Shown in pieces: positions 41,109-51,600 of a stretch of 57,449 nucleotides of DNA. The translations under genes and the position numbers were made by a program. A model generated the notes under the pieces. That model searched no databases. It saw only the letters and a list, made by a program, of their open reading frames with translations, and was not told where the DNA came from. Numbering within the stretch: the first letter of the stretch is position 1; each line of letters begins with the position of its first letter. This DNA comes from a virus, in the IMG/VR virus record IMGVR_UViG_3300027759_000104, positions 1-57,449 of that record, one strand, 5' to 3'.

Positions 41109-44074
41109 TATGGTCCTTGAATTGATACTTGTGTTAATATCGAGAAATCAGATATTTCCCAATCACTGAATTCACACGATAGTGTTACTATGTTAATAAC
41201 ATTATCATTTGAATCAAGAATAATTTGAATTCCTGCGTCATTTAGTTGTCCTGAACTTGCAAAATACAATATACCTTGATTTATAATATTAGTCCATTGT
41301 GCGTTAGTAGGTAATAAATTAGGGGTGTAATAATAAGCGGAATCGTTGTAAGTAAACGTATATGAGTTTGTCCCATTAAAATTACTTATTGTAAATTCAA
41401 AACCATACAAAGCAGATACCGTTGTATAACCATCCTGAAACCCTTCTTGAATTGCTAAATCTTCGGAAGCGTTACTAAGTGCCGAACCTAAATCATTTAT
41501 TGTCGGTATTGGAAGTGGGAATGTTACACTATTACAATTGTTAGTGCTAATAGTTCCTGTTGATACTGGTCCAACAATTTCCTGTAAAACAATTTGACAT
41601 CCTTTTTGCATCCTATAAATAAACTTTTGTCTATGGAAAATAGAATTTTCAAATTTTGTTCCTGTGTTCCATATTGTAGTAGCCGGGACAAATTGTTCTA
41701 TCAAATTAATCCAAAATGAACCTAAACCATTAATATAGTTTATCATATTTTGGTATGTGAAATTATTGTTTTGAATTCCAACATCTTGATACATCGTTAA
41801 GTATTTCCAAAATAAAGATTGTAAAGTTGGATATCCACTTGTTTTACCGTCAGATGAAATTTGTCTATTTCTAACATTAATCATGTTCATCCAAAACGTC
41901 TTGTAAAACTCAAAGAAGTTTTCTATTTGTGGTTGAGGATTAATAAACGTCCAGTCCGTACCACCTATTTGTGGATATGGTGAAGATAACCCTGTAAATG
42001 GTATTGGGTAATTTTGTGTGTTAGACATATACCAAACATCATAAGCCAACGCTTGTGCAGGATTTAAAAATATATCAGTATTCTTAACATTTAAAACATA
42101 TCTATCATCACTAACAGTATAATAAGCGTCAAATAAGTTATCCGTGTTTTTTCGTAAATCACTTGTTTGGTCATACCAACTTTTTTTGTTATCACTTTCT
42201 TTCTTAATTGAAAACCCAAGTTCCATAAATGGAAAATCTCTAAATCTTTCCAAATATTTTTCACCATAAGTAAAAGGTTCTAAACTTGTTTGTATACTAA
42301 GATTTTGCCCAGTAAATGTATTTGTATTTATAGAAACAATTTGTGGGCTTCTATGTTGTGGTGTTGATTGTATCCAACCTTCCCCTTTTTGAAAAAAGTA
42401 ATCATTACTATATGTTGGTTTGGCTGGATATCCTTCATTATCCACAGGGTAGTCGTTTCTAGATGTAGTTACTTCTTCAACAACTTGTTGTGTAGTATAA
42501 CCAGTGTATGTATTACCTAAGAACCCATAAACATTCGTTGAGTCTAAAGCCGGAAATTGTGGAGCGTAAGTTCCACCTGAAATACTTCGATATAATTGAT
42601 TAAATCTATCCATGTTTATTTTGGAATCAACCAAATAAACATTTTCATTAAATTCAAGTAACGCTTGTGGTGTTCCGATAAAATTTAAAAGAAATTCTAT
42701 CGCCTTTCTAGTTCCTTTGGATTTAAACAAATATGCCGAATTTAATATTAAATTTCTATAATATTGGTAATTTAAATCTAATTTAGTTTCACTTGTCGAA
42801 TAAGCCGGAAACGCATTTTCAGTAGTTCCATAAACCGATTCCAAAAAAGCCGAATCAGCTATTGGTGATATGTTTGTTTTCCACCCTAAAGTTTCCGCAA
42901 ATTTTGTAAGAAGTCCTGAATGAATATCATTACCAACATTGTAATTTACAGATGTAACATGTTGAATAGCGTCAGCATATTTTTTTGTTTCATCAAAACT
43001 TCTTCCAAATATTTTTAATACCTTGTCAACCTTTTGGTCTGATGTATCAAAATCTTTAAACGCATTTGTTGTATAAAATCTAGATATGATATTTGTCCTG
43101 TAGTTATCAAAATCTAAACCTAATGATTGTAAACTTTCAATATAAGTAATAAATGCATTTGTTCTAATATCTAAATTCCAAGGACCGTCTAATGGAAAAG
43201 TAACTGTTTGTGTTGCGTTATAAATTAATCCAGAATCAGAAATTGATGGGACTGTCGCTACATAAGTATAGATAGGTGTAACCATTCTATTCAATAAAAT
43301 TTCTTCAACTTCACCTAATTCTAAATTAAAAACTTCATTGACAATTGTATCGTTTGGTCTAATTAAAAAGAATTCACTATACGTCGACAATCCCGAAAAA
43401 GGATTACCCTGAACATAAATTGTTAATGTACCAGCACTTATAGAAGTACTTGGGTCCATAAATGTAAGAGGATAATAATTTGAATTTAAAACTAAAACAT
43501 AACTTAAAAATGTTTTAGACATATCTCTATACTTTGAAACACTAAATTCTAAACTATTAATTGTTTGTGTTGAAGTTGTTGTATAATTTACTGAAAAAGG
43601 ATTTCTAACTGTTTCTAACGGAATAATGAGTTTTGTTTCATTTTCATTAACGTTGTATGTTATACCTGTTGCCGTAGCACCTGTTGTAAAATTTGGTCGA
43701 TATTTTGACACATCAATAGACGCCGGAAAATAATTTATAATATTTGTAACCGCAGACTCAAACCTTTTTGATAATGAACCATAACCAACAAAATTTGTAA
43801 CATCTGTTTCGTCAAAGTTTGGATATAATTTAAAATTATTATCAAATATTGACCTTGCTTGTACCGTATCTTCAAACCCAAGAGTTTCTAATGAAATTGG
43901 TTCTGAAAATACCCCAACCGAAAAGTTCCTATTAGTTTTTTCAGTTATAACACTTGTAAATGTAAAATTACCTTGCGTTAGTCCACCACCATCGGTTATT
44001 TGTAAACCGACTAAGTTATTCGAAAATGTTCCCGAACCTGATGGTCTTTGCGGTGGACAAGTGTAATTAGCCAT
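41108..44074 (-). CDS. Large baseplate/tail structural protein
   Basis: 988 residues starting MANYTCPPQRPSGSGTFSNN. Around residues 340-500 there are helical segments (KVDKVLKIFGRSFDETKKYA; later YLFKSKGTRKAIEFLLNFIG). The latter resembles the region of tail-protein-I-type baseplate components in which a KGT--AI--LL motif recurs; this is only a weak similarity. The rest is beta-rich. It overlaps both neighbours by 1 nt (TAATG type). Position downstream of the gp25/gp6 genes and immediately before fibre genes suggests a baseplate part to which fibres attach. Function inferred from context. Confidence 0.6.
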   Translation of the reverse strand: MANYTCPPQRPSGSGTFSNNLVGLQITDGGGLTQGNFTFTSVITEKTNRNFSVGVFSEPISLETLGFEDTVQARSIFDNNFKLYPNFDETDVTNFVGYGSLSKRFESAVTNIINYFPASIDVSKYRPNFTTGATATGITYNVNENETKLIIPLETVRNPFSVNYTTTSTQTINSLEFSVSKYRDMSKTFLSYVLVLNSNYYPLTFMDPSTSISAGTLTIYVQGNPFSGLSTYSEFFLIRPNDTIVNEVFNLELGEVEEILLNRMVTPIYTYVATVPSISDSGLIYNATQTVTFPLDGPWNLDIRTNAFITYIESLQSLGLDFDNYRTNIISRFYTTNAFKDFDTSDQKVDKVLKIFGRSFDETKKYADAIQHVTSVNYNVGNDIHSGLLTKFAETLGWKTNISPIADSAFLESVYGTTENAFPAYSTSETKLDLNYQYYRNLILNSAYLFKSKGTRKAIEFLLNFIGTPQALLEFNENVYLVDSKINMDRFNQLYRSISGGTYAPQFPALDSTNVYGFLGNTYTGYTTQQVVEEVTTSRNDYPVDNEGYPAKPTYSNDYFFQKGEGWIQSTPQHRSPQIVSINTNTFTGQNLSIQTSLEPFTYGEKYLERFRDFPFMELGFSIKKESDNKKSWYDQTSDLRKNTDNLFDAYYTVSDDRYVLNVKNTDIFLNPAQALAYDVWYMSNTQNYPIPFTGLSSPYPQIGGTDWTFINPQPQIENFFEFYKTFWMNMINVRNRQISSDGKTSGYPTLQSLFWKYLTMYQDVGIQNNNFTYQNMINYINGLGSFWINLIEQFVPATTIWNTGTKFENSIFHRQKFIYRMQKGCQIVLQEIVGPVSTGTISTNNCNSVTFPLPIPTINDLGSALSNASEDLAIQEGFQDGYTTVSALYGFEFTISNFNGTNSYTFTYNDSAYYYTPNLLPTNAQWTNIINQGILYFASSGQLNDAGIQIILDSNDNVINIVTLSCEFSDWEISDFSILTQVSIQGP

Positions 44075-44979
44075 TAAGCAATGATATTGTCAAAGTTTTT
44101 AGTGAAATCAATATTATTATTTCTATCTTGTCTAACTTCATATAGAAGTTCATTAAATTGGTCTCTAATTTCGTACAAGTTATATTGCTTATAAATGTTA
44201 TTATCACTATCATAGATTGTGTATATACCATCTTCAATAGATTTAGTTTGATTACCATAAAGAGCAATCGCTAAACTTGATGTGTCATATTCTACAATCT
44301 CAACCTCAATTACTGTAGGGTCAAAAAATGTATTAGTAATAATAACATTTTGTCCTGGTGAACCAATGAATGGTGTAACGTTTGGTTTATTTGATGGTGA
44401 TGAACTTGGTGATACTGTGCAGAACATTAGATTAGTTTCACTATCTGTGTATCTATATCTTACCGCCTTATCACTTGTATTATTAGTGTTTGCTAAAATT
44501 GCCTCACAATAAAAAGATGAAGTTATTATTCTAAAAAAATTAGTAACTTTAGAACCGTCATTATTAAGGTATTCAATCCTATATCCAACTAATCCTTGAT
44601 TAACAAACTTGTTTAGATACTCTGATGGAACATTATTTAAGTCAATAATAATACCTCTCACATTTGGTAACGCAGATAAAACTCCACAATCAGTAATTGA
44701 TGTTCTGATTTGAGATGGACGTAACATCAAAGTGTAAATCCCCAAATTGTTAAACTCAGTTGATGGTAATGTAAGATTATACAATCCTCCTAATATCTCC
44801 GTAGTAGTCCCACCAACACTTGAATTACTAAAGTAAGGACGCAATAACTCAAGTGAGTTTAATTTTTTCAAAACAAACCCTTGGGTGTCATCTCTTGATG
44901 GTGTATAATTTAATATTATTTCAACATCAGCAGGACTAACGTCTGCCAATCTTATAGTTCCGTAATTACCAGTTGCCAA
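44074..44979 (-). CDS. Baseplate-region structural protein, TTG start
   Basis: 301 residues. The start is a TTG at 44979 (giving MATGNYGTIRLADVSPADVE). The upstream frame is closed by a TAA 12 nt before and offers no ATG or GTG, so TTG is the only early start. Beta-rich, no recognised domain; the last 40 residues are charged (YEIRDQFNELLYEVRQDRNN). It starts a new group of overlapping genes and has a TATTTATA motif 27 nt upstream. Probable small baseplate component. Confidence 0.6.
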   Translation of the reverse strand: MATGNYGTIRLADVSPADVEIILNYTPSRDDTQGFVLKKLNSLELLRPYFSNSSVGGTTTEILGGLYNLTLPSTEFNNLGIYTLMLRPSQIRTSITDCGVLSALPNVRGIIIDLNNVPSEYLNKFVNQGLVGYRIEYLNNDGSKVTNFFRIITSSFYCEAILANTNNTSDKAVRYRYTDSETNLMFCTVSPSSSPSNKPNVTPFIGSPGQNVIITNTFFDPTVIEVEIVEYDTSSLAIALYGNQTKSIEDGIYTIYDSDNNIYKQYNLYEIRDQFNELLYEVRQDRNNNIDFTKNFDNIIA

Positions 44980-45006
44980 GTTCTTATTGCTTTAGTAGTT
45001 TATTTT

Positions 45007-45014
45007 TATAAATA
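45007..45014 (-). promoter_or_regulatory. TATTTAT motif upstream of the TTG-started gene
   Basis: On the minus strand TATTTATA (45014-45007) lies in a 51-nt gap, 27 nt before the TTG start at 44979. It is followed by AAATAAAC, giving a short TTTAT/ATAAA inverted repeat. Confidence 0.35.
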
Positions 45015-45030
45015 GTTAAATTTAAATTTC

Positions 45031-46113
45031 TTATCCCTGTTTTATAATGAAATAGTTATATCCATAATTTAACAAATCGCTTAAATTAGAAACTTCACCT
45101 AATCTCAAAAAGTTTTCAACCCCTGAATTTTTACCACGTTCAACAAAAATTGAATTATATAACTGAGGTTGGTCAATAACATTCATTAACGCTTCATTTT
45201 TAGTAATTGCACTAACTGAAAACATATCTGAAGTCATACCTGAAGATGGTAATACAAAAATTGTTGTTCCGTCAGGATAATCTTGGTAGGTTGTTCCGTT
45301 TATAGTATACGCAGTATAAGCACTACTCATGGATTCAACCATACCATATTCTCTTTGTGGTAATGGAACTGTTTGTCCAACAACAAATTGACTTGGTCCA
45401 TAAGTTCCCAAATCATTTAATCTTGATGTAGTATATCCTGTTACGAAAAATGGAACCTCAGTATAGAAAGAACTTACTTGATATGCTAACTGATTATAAG
45501 CATCTCCTGTAAAAATAAAATTATATGATGACGGAGTTGCACTCCAACTTCCATTAGTGTTAGCAAATGTTACGGTTCCATATTGGTCAGTATTTTGAGC
45601 GACTGAGTATGGAACAACAATATTCTTTTTGACTTGAATTACACCCCATAAGTTTGTTTGTGTTAATGTAATTGTATAACCTGTCGGTTCAGGTAAAGGT
45701 CCTGAATAGTTATGTGTAATTTCCTCAGGATAAAATGTGGTAATTGTTTGTGTTGTTCCGTCCCCCCAATCAACTTGGTAGGTCGAGTTAAACAAATAAA
45801 CATTTTCATTATCTGAAGTATTAAGTATTTTAAAAGTATATGGATTTTCTATTGTAGAATAAAACAAAAAATTTGCAGACATATTTTCTTGTTTTATCTT
45901 ACCATCAAAACCATCATAGTATCCAATATCTTGATATTTTTGTTTTAATAAAATTGGTATGGTAAGACCTGTCAATAAAGAAGAACCATCAGGACCTCCT
46001 TTAAGAATATTTGTTAATCCACTGTAAACACCAAATGTATAACCACTATATGTTTCATAAACAATATCGTCTTTTAAAACTTCAGGTGATATTTTAACTT
46101 TAAAAATTTCCAT
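45031..46113 (-). CDS. Baseplate-region protein with PKD-like domain
   Basis: 360 residues starting MEIFKVKISPEVLKDDIVYE. Around residues 113-150, YQVDWGDGTTQTITTFYPEE followed by ITHNYSGP and YTITLTQTN has the WGDGT ... H-Y ... YTV-LT pattern of PKD (Ig-like) domains, which serve as spacers or adhesive modules in extracellular proteins. The C-terminus (LRLGEVSNLSDLLNYGYNYF) is not recognised. Its ATG overlaps the previous stop by 1 nt. Probably a baseplate or tail structural protein with a displayed Ig-like domain. Confidence 0.6.
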   Translation of the reverse strand: MEIFKVKISPEVLKDDIVYETYSGYTFGVYSGLTNILKGGPDGSSLLTGLTIPILLKQKYQDIGYYDGFDGKIKQENMSANFLFYSTIENPYTFKILNTSDNENVYLFNSTYQVDWGDGTTQTITTFYPEEITHNYSGPLPEPTGYTITLTQTNLWGVIQVKKNIVVPYSVAQNTDQYGTVTFANTNGSWSATPSSYNFIFTGDAYNQLAYQVSSFYTEVPFFVTGYTTSRLNDLGTYGPSQFVVGQTVPLPQREYGMVESMSSAYTAYTINGTTYQDYPDGTTIFVLPSSGMTSDMFSVSAITKNEALMNVIDQPQLYNSIFVERGKNSGVENFLRLGEVSNLSDLLNYGYNYFIIKQG

Positions 46114-46886
46114 TATATTGATGGGTTTATATACTCATACCATTCGATAACATTTTCTTGTGTTGCCGGTTGGTCCATAAGTGTTATTTTATATGTGCTA
46201 TCAACATAATTAAAACTAACTCTTCTATTAAAAAAATCAGTTCCTAAACGATATGGTGTTGTTGATGTTGTTTGTTTTTTTGTTGTAAAAGAAGTAAATT
46301 GTCCGTTTGACGCATCGAAGAACTTTGCTGTCATATACAAAGTACTAATGTTTAAGATTGATGGGTCATCAAACCAATAAATAAAAAATCCCTCTTGATT
46401 TTTATTGTAATTTAAAGTAAATGATGGTAAATCAATTTCAACAGGAGTGATTTGATTTGGAAAAGTATATGTTGTTTTATTTGGTCTTTTATTAAGAATT
46501 ATTGTTAAATAATTTTTTTTTGTTTGAGGATTTGTTGTATCGTAAAAATCTAATTTAAAAAAAGATTTGTCGTATATTTTTGTGTTATTATAAAGTTCTC
46601 TCTGAGTAAATCGACCTGAATCAGAATAATTTAAAACCCAATCATCATTAGTTGTTGATTTAAAATTAAAATTATATGTTAATGATGAGGTTATATCATT
46701 ATTAGGATTTTGAAACATTTCAAATCTTCTAACCTCGTAATCATTTGGAAATCCCAAAATTTTATTTAGAACTTCTTCTTCATACTTAATTAAAGTATCT
46801 TCTCTATCCAAGAAATCCCAATTCATATTAATTGGGATATTAATATTTCTATTAATATCTTTATTTGTTAATTTAATTTTATTCAC
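46113..46886 (-). CDS. Hypothetical baseplate-operon protein
   Basis: 257 residues starting MNKIKLTNKDINRNINIPIN; Asn- and Thr-rich and beta-rich, with no Cys, no membrane segment and no recognised motif. It overlaps both neighbours (8 nt and 1 nt), so it is part of the baseplate transcription unit. Role inferred only from position. Confidence 0.6.
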   Translation of the reverse strand: MNKIKLTNKDINRNINIPINMNWDFLDREDTLIKYEEEVLNKILGFPNDYEVRRFEMFQNPNNDITSSLTYNFNFKSTTNDDWVLNYSDSGRFTQRELYNNTKIYDKSFFKLDFYDTTNPQTKKNYLTIILNKRPNKTTYTFPNQITPVEIDLPSFTLNYNKNQEGFFIYWFDDPSILNISTLYMTAKFFDASNGQFTSFTTKKQTTSTTPYRLGTDFFNRRVSFNYVDSTYKITLMDQPATQENVIEWYEYINPSI

Positions 46887-48663
46887 AATCGTCGATTAAT
46901 GGGTCATTAACTAATGTTGAATTTTCATTGATACTACTTCCTTCAGGTATCAATCTGAAAATAAAATCTTCAAACAAATAGTGTTTATTATTTAAAAATG
47001 GATTGTCTACACCTACACCATCAACATCAATATATCCATACGTGTAAATATCTCTCCAAAAAAACTTTTGGTTATAGGCCGAGTAATAACTATAACTTGG
47101 TAGATTATATACCAAAACATCTCTATCAACATTTTCGATATAAGATGAAAATGTTCTTAACTGAAACTTGTAATGTGTATTATAATAATAGCCCAAAGAA
47201 CTATTTGGTTTTACATCAAAAACTTTAGGATTAAATGTTATTTTATGATAATGTAAACTTAAAACTTGCTCTTCTTGTGTGGTATCATTCCATTCACATA
47301 AATCCCCATCAATTAAATCATCAACTTCTAATGGATTATTATAATAAAATGTTATTAATGTTCCAGCAGGATTTCCGAATGAATCTGTAATAAATGGTCC
47401 AGGTCTATTAAAACTCGTTTGAGTTATATTTGTTTCATTGTTTGGATTACCCCACCATGTATTTAATTCAGGACCAAGATTAAACCCCCATCCTTTTTTT
47501 AATGGATTAAAAAATCCAAATCTTCCTCGATTAACAGATGTAACATATAATTCAGTTAGAGGTCTATTTAAATTATCTTTTAATCCATCTATTGAGAATG
47601 TATTTTTAAACGATAAACTATAACTTTGTGTTCCTTCTTTTAGTGATGTTCGAGCGCTTAAATTTGGTGTTAATGACTTTGTCTCAAATTTGGTGGTTTT
47701 TCTAAATGCGTTATTTTCAAAAGCGGTGTTAGTTAAGATAGCGTCAGTATAATTTGTAATAATTTTATGTCTTCTAACATAATATTCTGATTTACTTTCA
47801 TTTAAATTTTCTTTATTTGTAATTCTTTTTAAAGTTCCTTTTTGTCCATCAAAAAAGATATCACATAAGAAACCAATATTAAAAATCATAAAAACATTTG
47901 TTTCAGAATTAGTATATCCATCGCCTAACCTATAAACATCAAAAATATTAACACCATCACAATTTAAAGAAAGTTCAACACTTTCTCCAACACTTAATCC
48001 GTGGTCCATTGCACATTTAAAGATAATAACAGGCTGACCATTAAATTTATCATTTGAAATGACAAAAGGAATTCCCTGAGAAACAGTCCATGTAAATATT
48101 TCACCATCTTCAAACTGATATTCCATCGATTGATTAAAATATTTTTCAGACGGATAGCTTAAATGAAAAAACCAATTATAGTATGATTGTTCTTTAGCGT
48201 CAAATAAGATATGATACTGAGGAGTTTGACCTACAAGTGGTTGGGTATATCCAACCACATTAGAATCTGTTCTTATAAAATCAAACTCATAATATTGTGG
48301 AAATCCTCCCCACGCAATCTCATTACTTGGGTCTTGTTGGTCATTTTGTAAAAGACGATAGTATAAAGGATTAACATAATAAAGATTTCTGTTAATCGGG
48401 TCGTAAGGGCCAGTTTTAGGCCCTGTAAGTCCACTATATGAATTTTCAAATATAAATGTAAACTTACATGTCGGGACAAAAGTATCACACTCTTGTCTTT
48501 CTCTATCAAATAAATTTTCTAAATCAACAAGTAGATTTCTGTCATATTCAGTCATCTCCTTTAATGTTGAGTTTAATTCAACTGATATTTTAGAATCAAT
48601 ATCGGGTGCTCCCGCATATCTTGCAGAACCTTTTACTATAGTTATTTCGTTAGATTTATTCAA
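46879..48663 (-). CDS. Hypothetical baseplate-operon protein, 594 residues
   Basis: 594 residues starting MNKSNEITIVKGSARYAGAP. A short helical segment (ISVELNSTLKEMTEYDRNLL, then VDLENLFDRERQECD) precedes a long beta-rich part with many aromatic residues (YYVNPLYYRLL, PSYSYYSAYNQKFFW). The first four residues, MNKS, overlap the end of the 1863-residue gene by 8 nt. Size and position suggest a wedge or peripheral baseplate component, but the family is not recognised. Confidence 0.6.
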   Translation of the reverse strand: MNKSNEITIVKGSARYAGAPDIDSKISVELNSTLKEMTEYDRNLLVDLENLFDRERQECDTFVPTCKFTFIFENSYSGLTGPKTGPYDPINRNLYYVNPLYYRLLQNDQQDPSNEIAWGGFPQYYEFDFIRTDSNVVGYTQPLVGQTPQYHILFDAKEQSYYNWFFHLSYPSEKYFNQSMEYQFEDGEIFTWTVSQGIPFVISNDKFNGQPVIIFKCAMDHGLSVGESVELSLNCDGVNIFDVYRLGDGYTNSETNVFMIFNIGFLCDIFFDGQKGTLKRITNKENLNESKSEYYVRRHKIITNYTDAILTNTAFENNAFRKTTKFETKSLTPNLSARTSLKEGTQSYSLSFKNTFSIDGLKDNLNRPLTELYVTSVNRGRFGFFNPLKKGWGFNLGPELNTWWGNPNNETNITQTSFNRPGPFITDSFGNPAGTLITFYYNNPLEVDDLIDGDLCEWNDTTQEEQVLSLHYHKITFNPKVFDVKPNSSLGYYYNTHYKFQLRTFSSYIENVDRDVLVYNLPSYSYYSAYNQKFFWRDIYTYGYIDVDGVGVDNPFLNNKHYLFEDFIFRLIPEGSSINENSTLVNDPLIDDCE

Positions 48664-51600
48664 TTATTAATTCTGTATTAACGTATTTTATTCTAAACTT
48701 ATCAATAGCACTTCCTCCTTTTACCAAACCAAAATAAAAGTGTTGTGGAGCTCCAACAACAAAACTTGTATTATTACTAAATGTCTGTGGAAGAGCAATT
48801 GTCGGTATACCACTTGAGAAATTAATTAATGTTGCTCTAAAATAATTAGAGTTATTACCGTCAGGTTGAAAATAATTTGAAGCTGGATTAAGTCTATCCA
48901 TATTCTGATATCCATAAGAAAAGAAATTAGGTGGTGTTACTTGTGAATCCGTAACCCAATTGTTATTTTGATTACCAAAAATTGTATACTGTCCAATACT
49001 AGAGTAGTTTTGGTTATCTAATTTCCACTGATAAAATGGCACTGTTTGAGTTTTCACTGGTATTTGACTAAAGTTATAATCAGGGTTTTGGTTAATAGAG
49101 GCGTTTGGATTCCATATAGTTCTTCTCGGTGTGATAAAATCTCTATCTTGTGTGTTACCAGTTAAGAATATTCCAAATAAAGGATACGCTCCCGACCCTC
49201 CAAAATAAACCGACTGAAATCCTGAGTCTAATGGTTGAGCGTAATTTGAAACGTTAAATTCACTTATTCCAAATTCAGAGTTAATTGATAACATCTGTGA
49301 ATAATCTCCATCAACATATGCCGGTAGAGCATTAAACGCTCCCCATCTTTTATTTGTAAAGAACGTCGCCATTACAATTTCAGGTAAAAGAGAAATTAAT
49401 AAATTTTCAATAAAACTATTATTTACCAATCTACTTAAAACAAATAAATTAAATATTTCACTAATATCTTTATAGGATGTTGATGGTACTTTTGATACAA
49501 TATACCCATCATATTCATCAGTATTAACTAATTCCTGTATAAAGGTATCTTTAGGCCCTAAATCCATAATAGTTGTCGGACTTCCTAAATACCTTTCGTT
49601 ACCGACTTGTTTCTCATTATAAACTACCGATGGTTTACCTAAAAATCTATCCCCGTCCCATGCAGAACTTCTATAATAAAAATTCTGAGATGTTTCATGT
49701 AAATAAATTAAACTTTTACAAAAAATACTATAAGGTTGATTTTGAGAATCAAAAAATCTTTTATTTTCAAATGGATAGGCAAATAAAGTTCCGTTAATCC
49801 AATTGTTGGAAAAACTATGTGAGAATACCCCCAAACAAACTGCATTTGAAATTTTATTTCTACTTGACCATTCATTTATCAATTCCAAATCTTTTGGTAA
49901 ACTACCAAAAGCTCTCGAAATTAAATTATAACATCCTGTTCCATAGTTAAAGAATTTTTTAGGTCCGTCAGGGTCCATAAGTTGCGGACAGTCGTCTTTA
50001 ATAATAGGACTACCATTTTCATCAGTACCATAACAATTTAGCATAACCGCTTTTTCACAATTATTTACAGATTCTAAAACATTCGTAAATGGAACAAATG
50101 CGGAAGCCGATTCATTATCCGAATTTGTTGGGTATTGTGTTATGTTTTCTAATTCCTGTACACCACCAGTATCTGATAATCTGTAGACAGCAAATCTTGA
50201 ATTCTGATGTAATTGGAAACTATTTGGTCCTGAAATTTGTTCGTTTGTTGAGGTTGGCATTCTATTTGACCTAACAACAATTCTTTGTCTATTATTAAAG
50301 TTTACAGTTGGATATGTTGTACCAGGTGATGTTATTGTTCGGTATGAAGGTGAAAGGTATTTCATGGTCGGTATGTTCGACGGAATCTTCATATCTTGGT
50401 CGTCAGTATCACCTTGACATGGACTGTCATAGAAATTTCTCCCGTTCTTATACGCATACATAGAACCTCCCTCAACAACTTGTCCTATTCTATAATTCGC
50501 CAAAAAATCTCCAAATATGGAATTATCAAATTGCTCGTAAAAATTCCATGTTTTTTGGAGTGTTTGTGGAAAATTAGGTGCTAAATCATCATCACAATCG
50601 TTATTATTACCACCAGCAGCACTTTGACCACAATTTTTTAAGATAGAAAGAGAACCTGTAAAAAAATTGCTAAAATCAACTCTAAGAAACCCCGAATCTG
50701 TTGTTGTTTGAGTACCAGTAGTAAGGTAGAGTTCATCATATTCAGGAACAACATTTAAAATATTTCCTGGGAAATTTCTAGCGTCGTAAGCAGAGTAATA
50801 TAAATGTAGGTCACTTTGAAATGGTATATACGAAGTGTCGTAATACTGAAACATATAACTCGGGTAGAAAATACGTCCACCGAATTGGTCAACACTATTA
50901 TTAGTTTGAAGCTGATTGTGTCGACATTGAACTTGTTGTTGTTCTTCGTTTAAAATAGTTGAAGTATTTGGTTGGTATGGGATATTCAGTTTGAAATAAC
51001 CTTCAACATAAACATCCGATTCATTAACATCGTTGGGAATATTTGATTCATCGACTTGATTAGAAAATAAACTACCTAACCATATTTTTTGTTTAACTCT
51101 TGGCGAATGGACATCAACACCTCTCATTAAAATCGCGTATTTATAACTATCAGGATTTGATATAACTCCAACACTACCAAATGTCGGATTATAATAATTA
51201 AACCTCAGATAAAAACAATTGACTTCACCATCATCATCACTTCCTTGACTACGGTAATATTGATTTTGATTTAATACACCATTTATACCATTTAGACCTG
51301 CAATTAGATTTAAATCGTTTAAATTTCCAATTTTCAACACCTGAAAATATTCGATGTCAGCAGCAAATGATGTAACAGTATTGTTTTCAGTTATTGCTGA
51401 AACATTATAAGTTGTTTGTTCCGCAACTCCTCCGCCTGCTGCTCCATTAATTGGTCCTGCCGGATTTTGATAACCATTAGCTAAAGTCGTAAAATTATAC
51501 GTTCGGGTCCAATTAACAGTAATTTGACCACCAACAATACTTTCACCATTAAAAACTGGAGGTGATTGGGTAAGACCTGAAGACGCAGGATAAGATTCGT

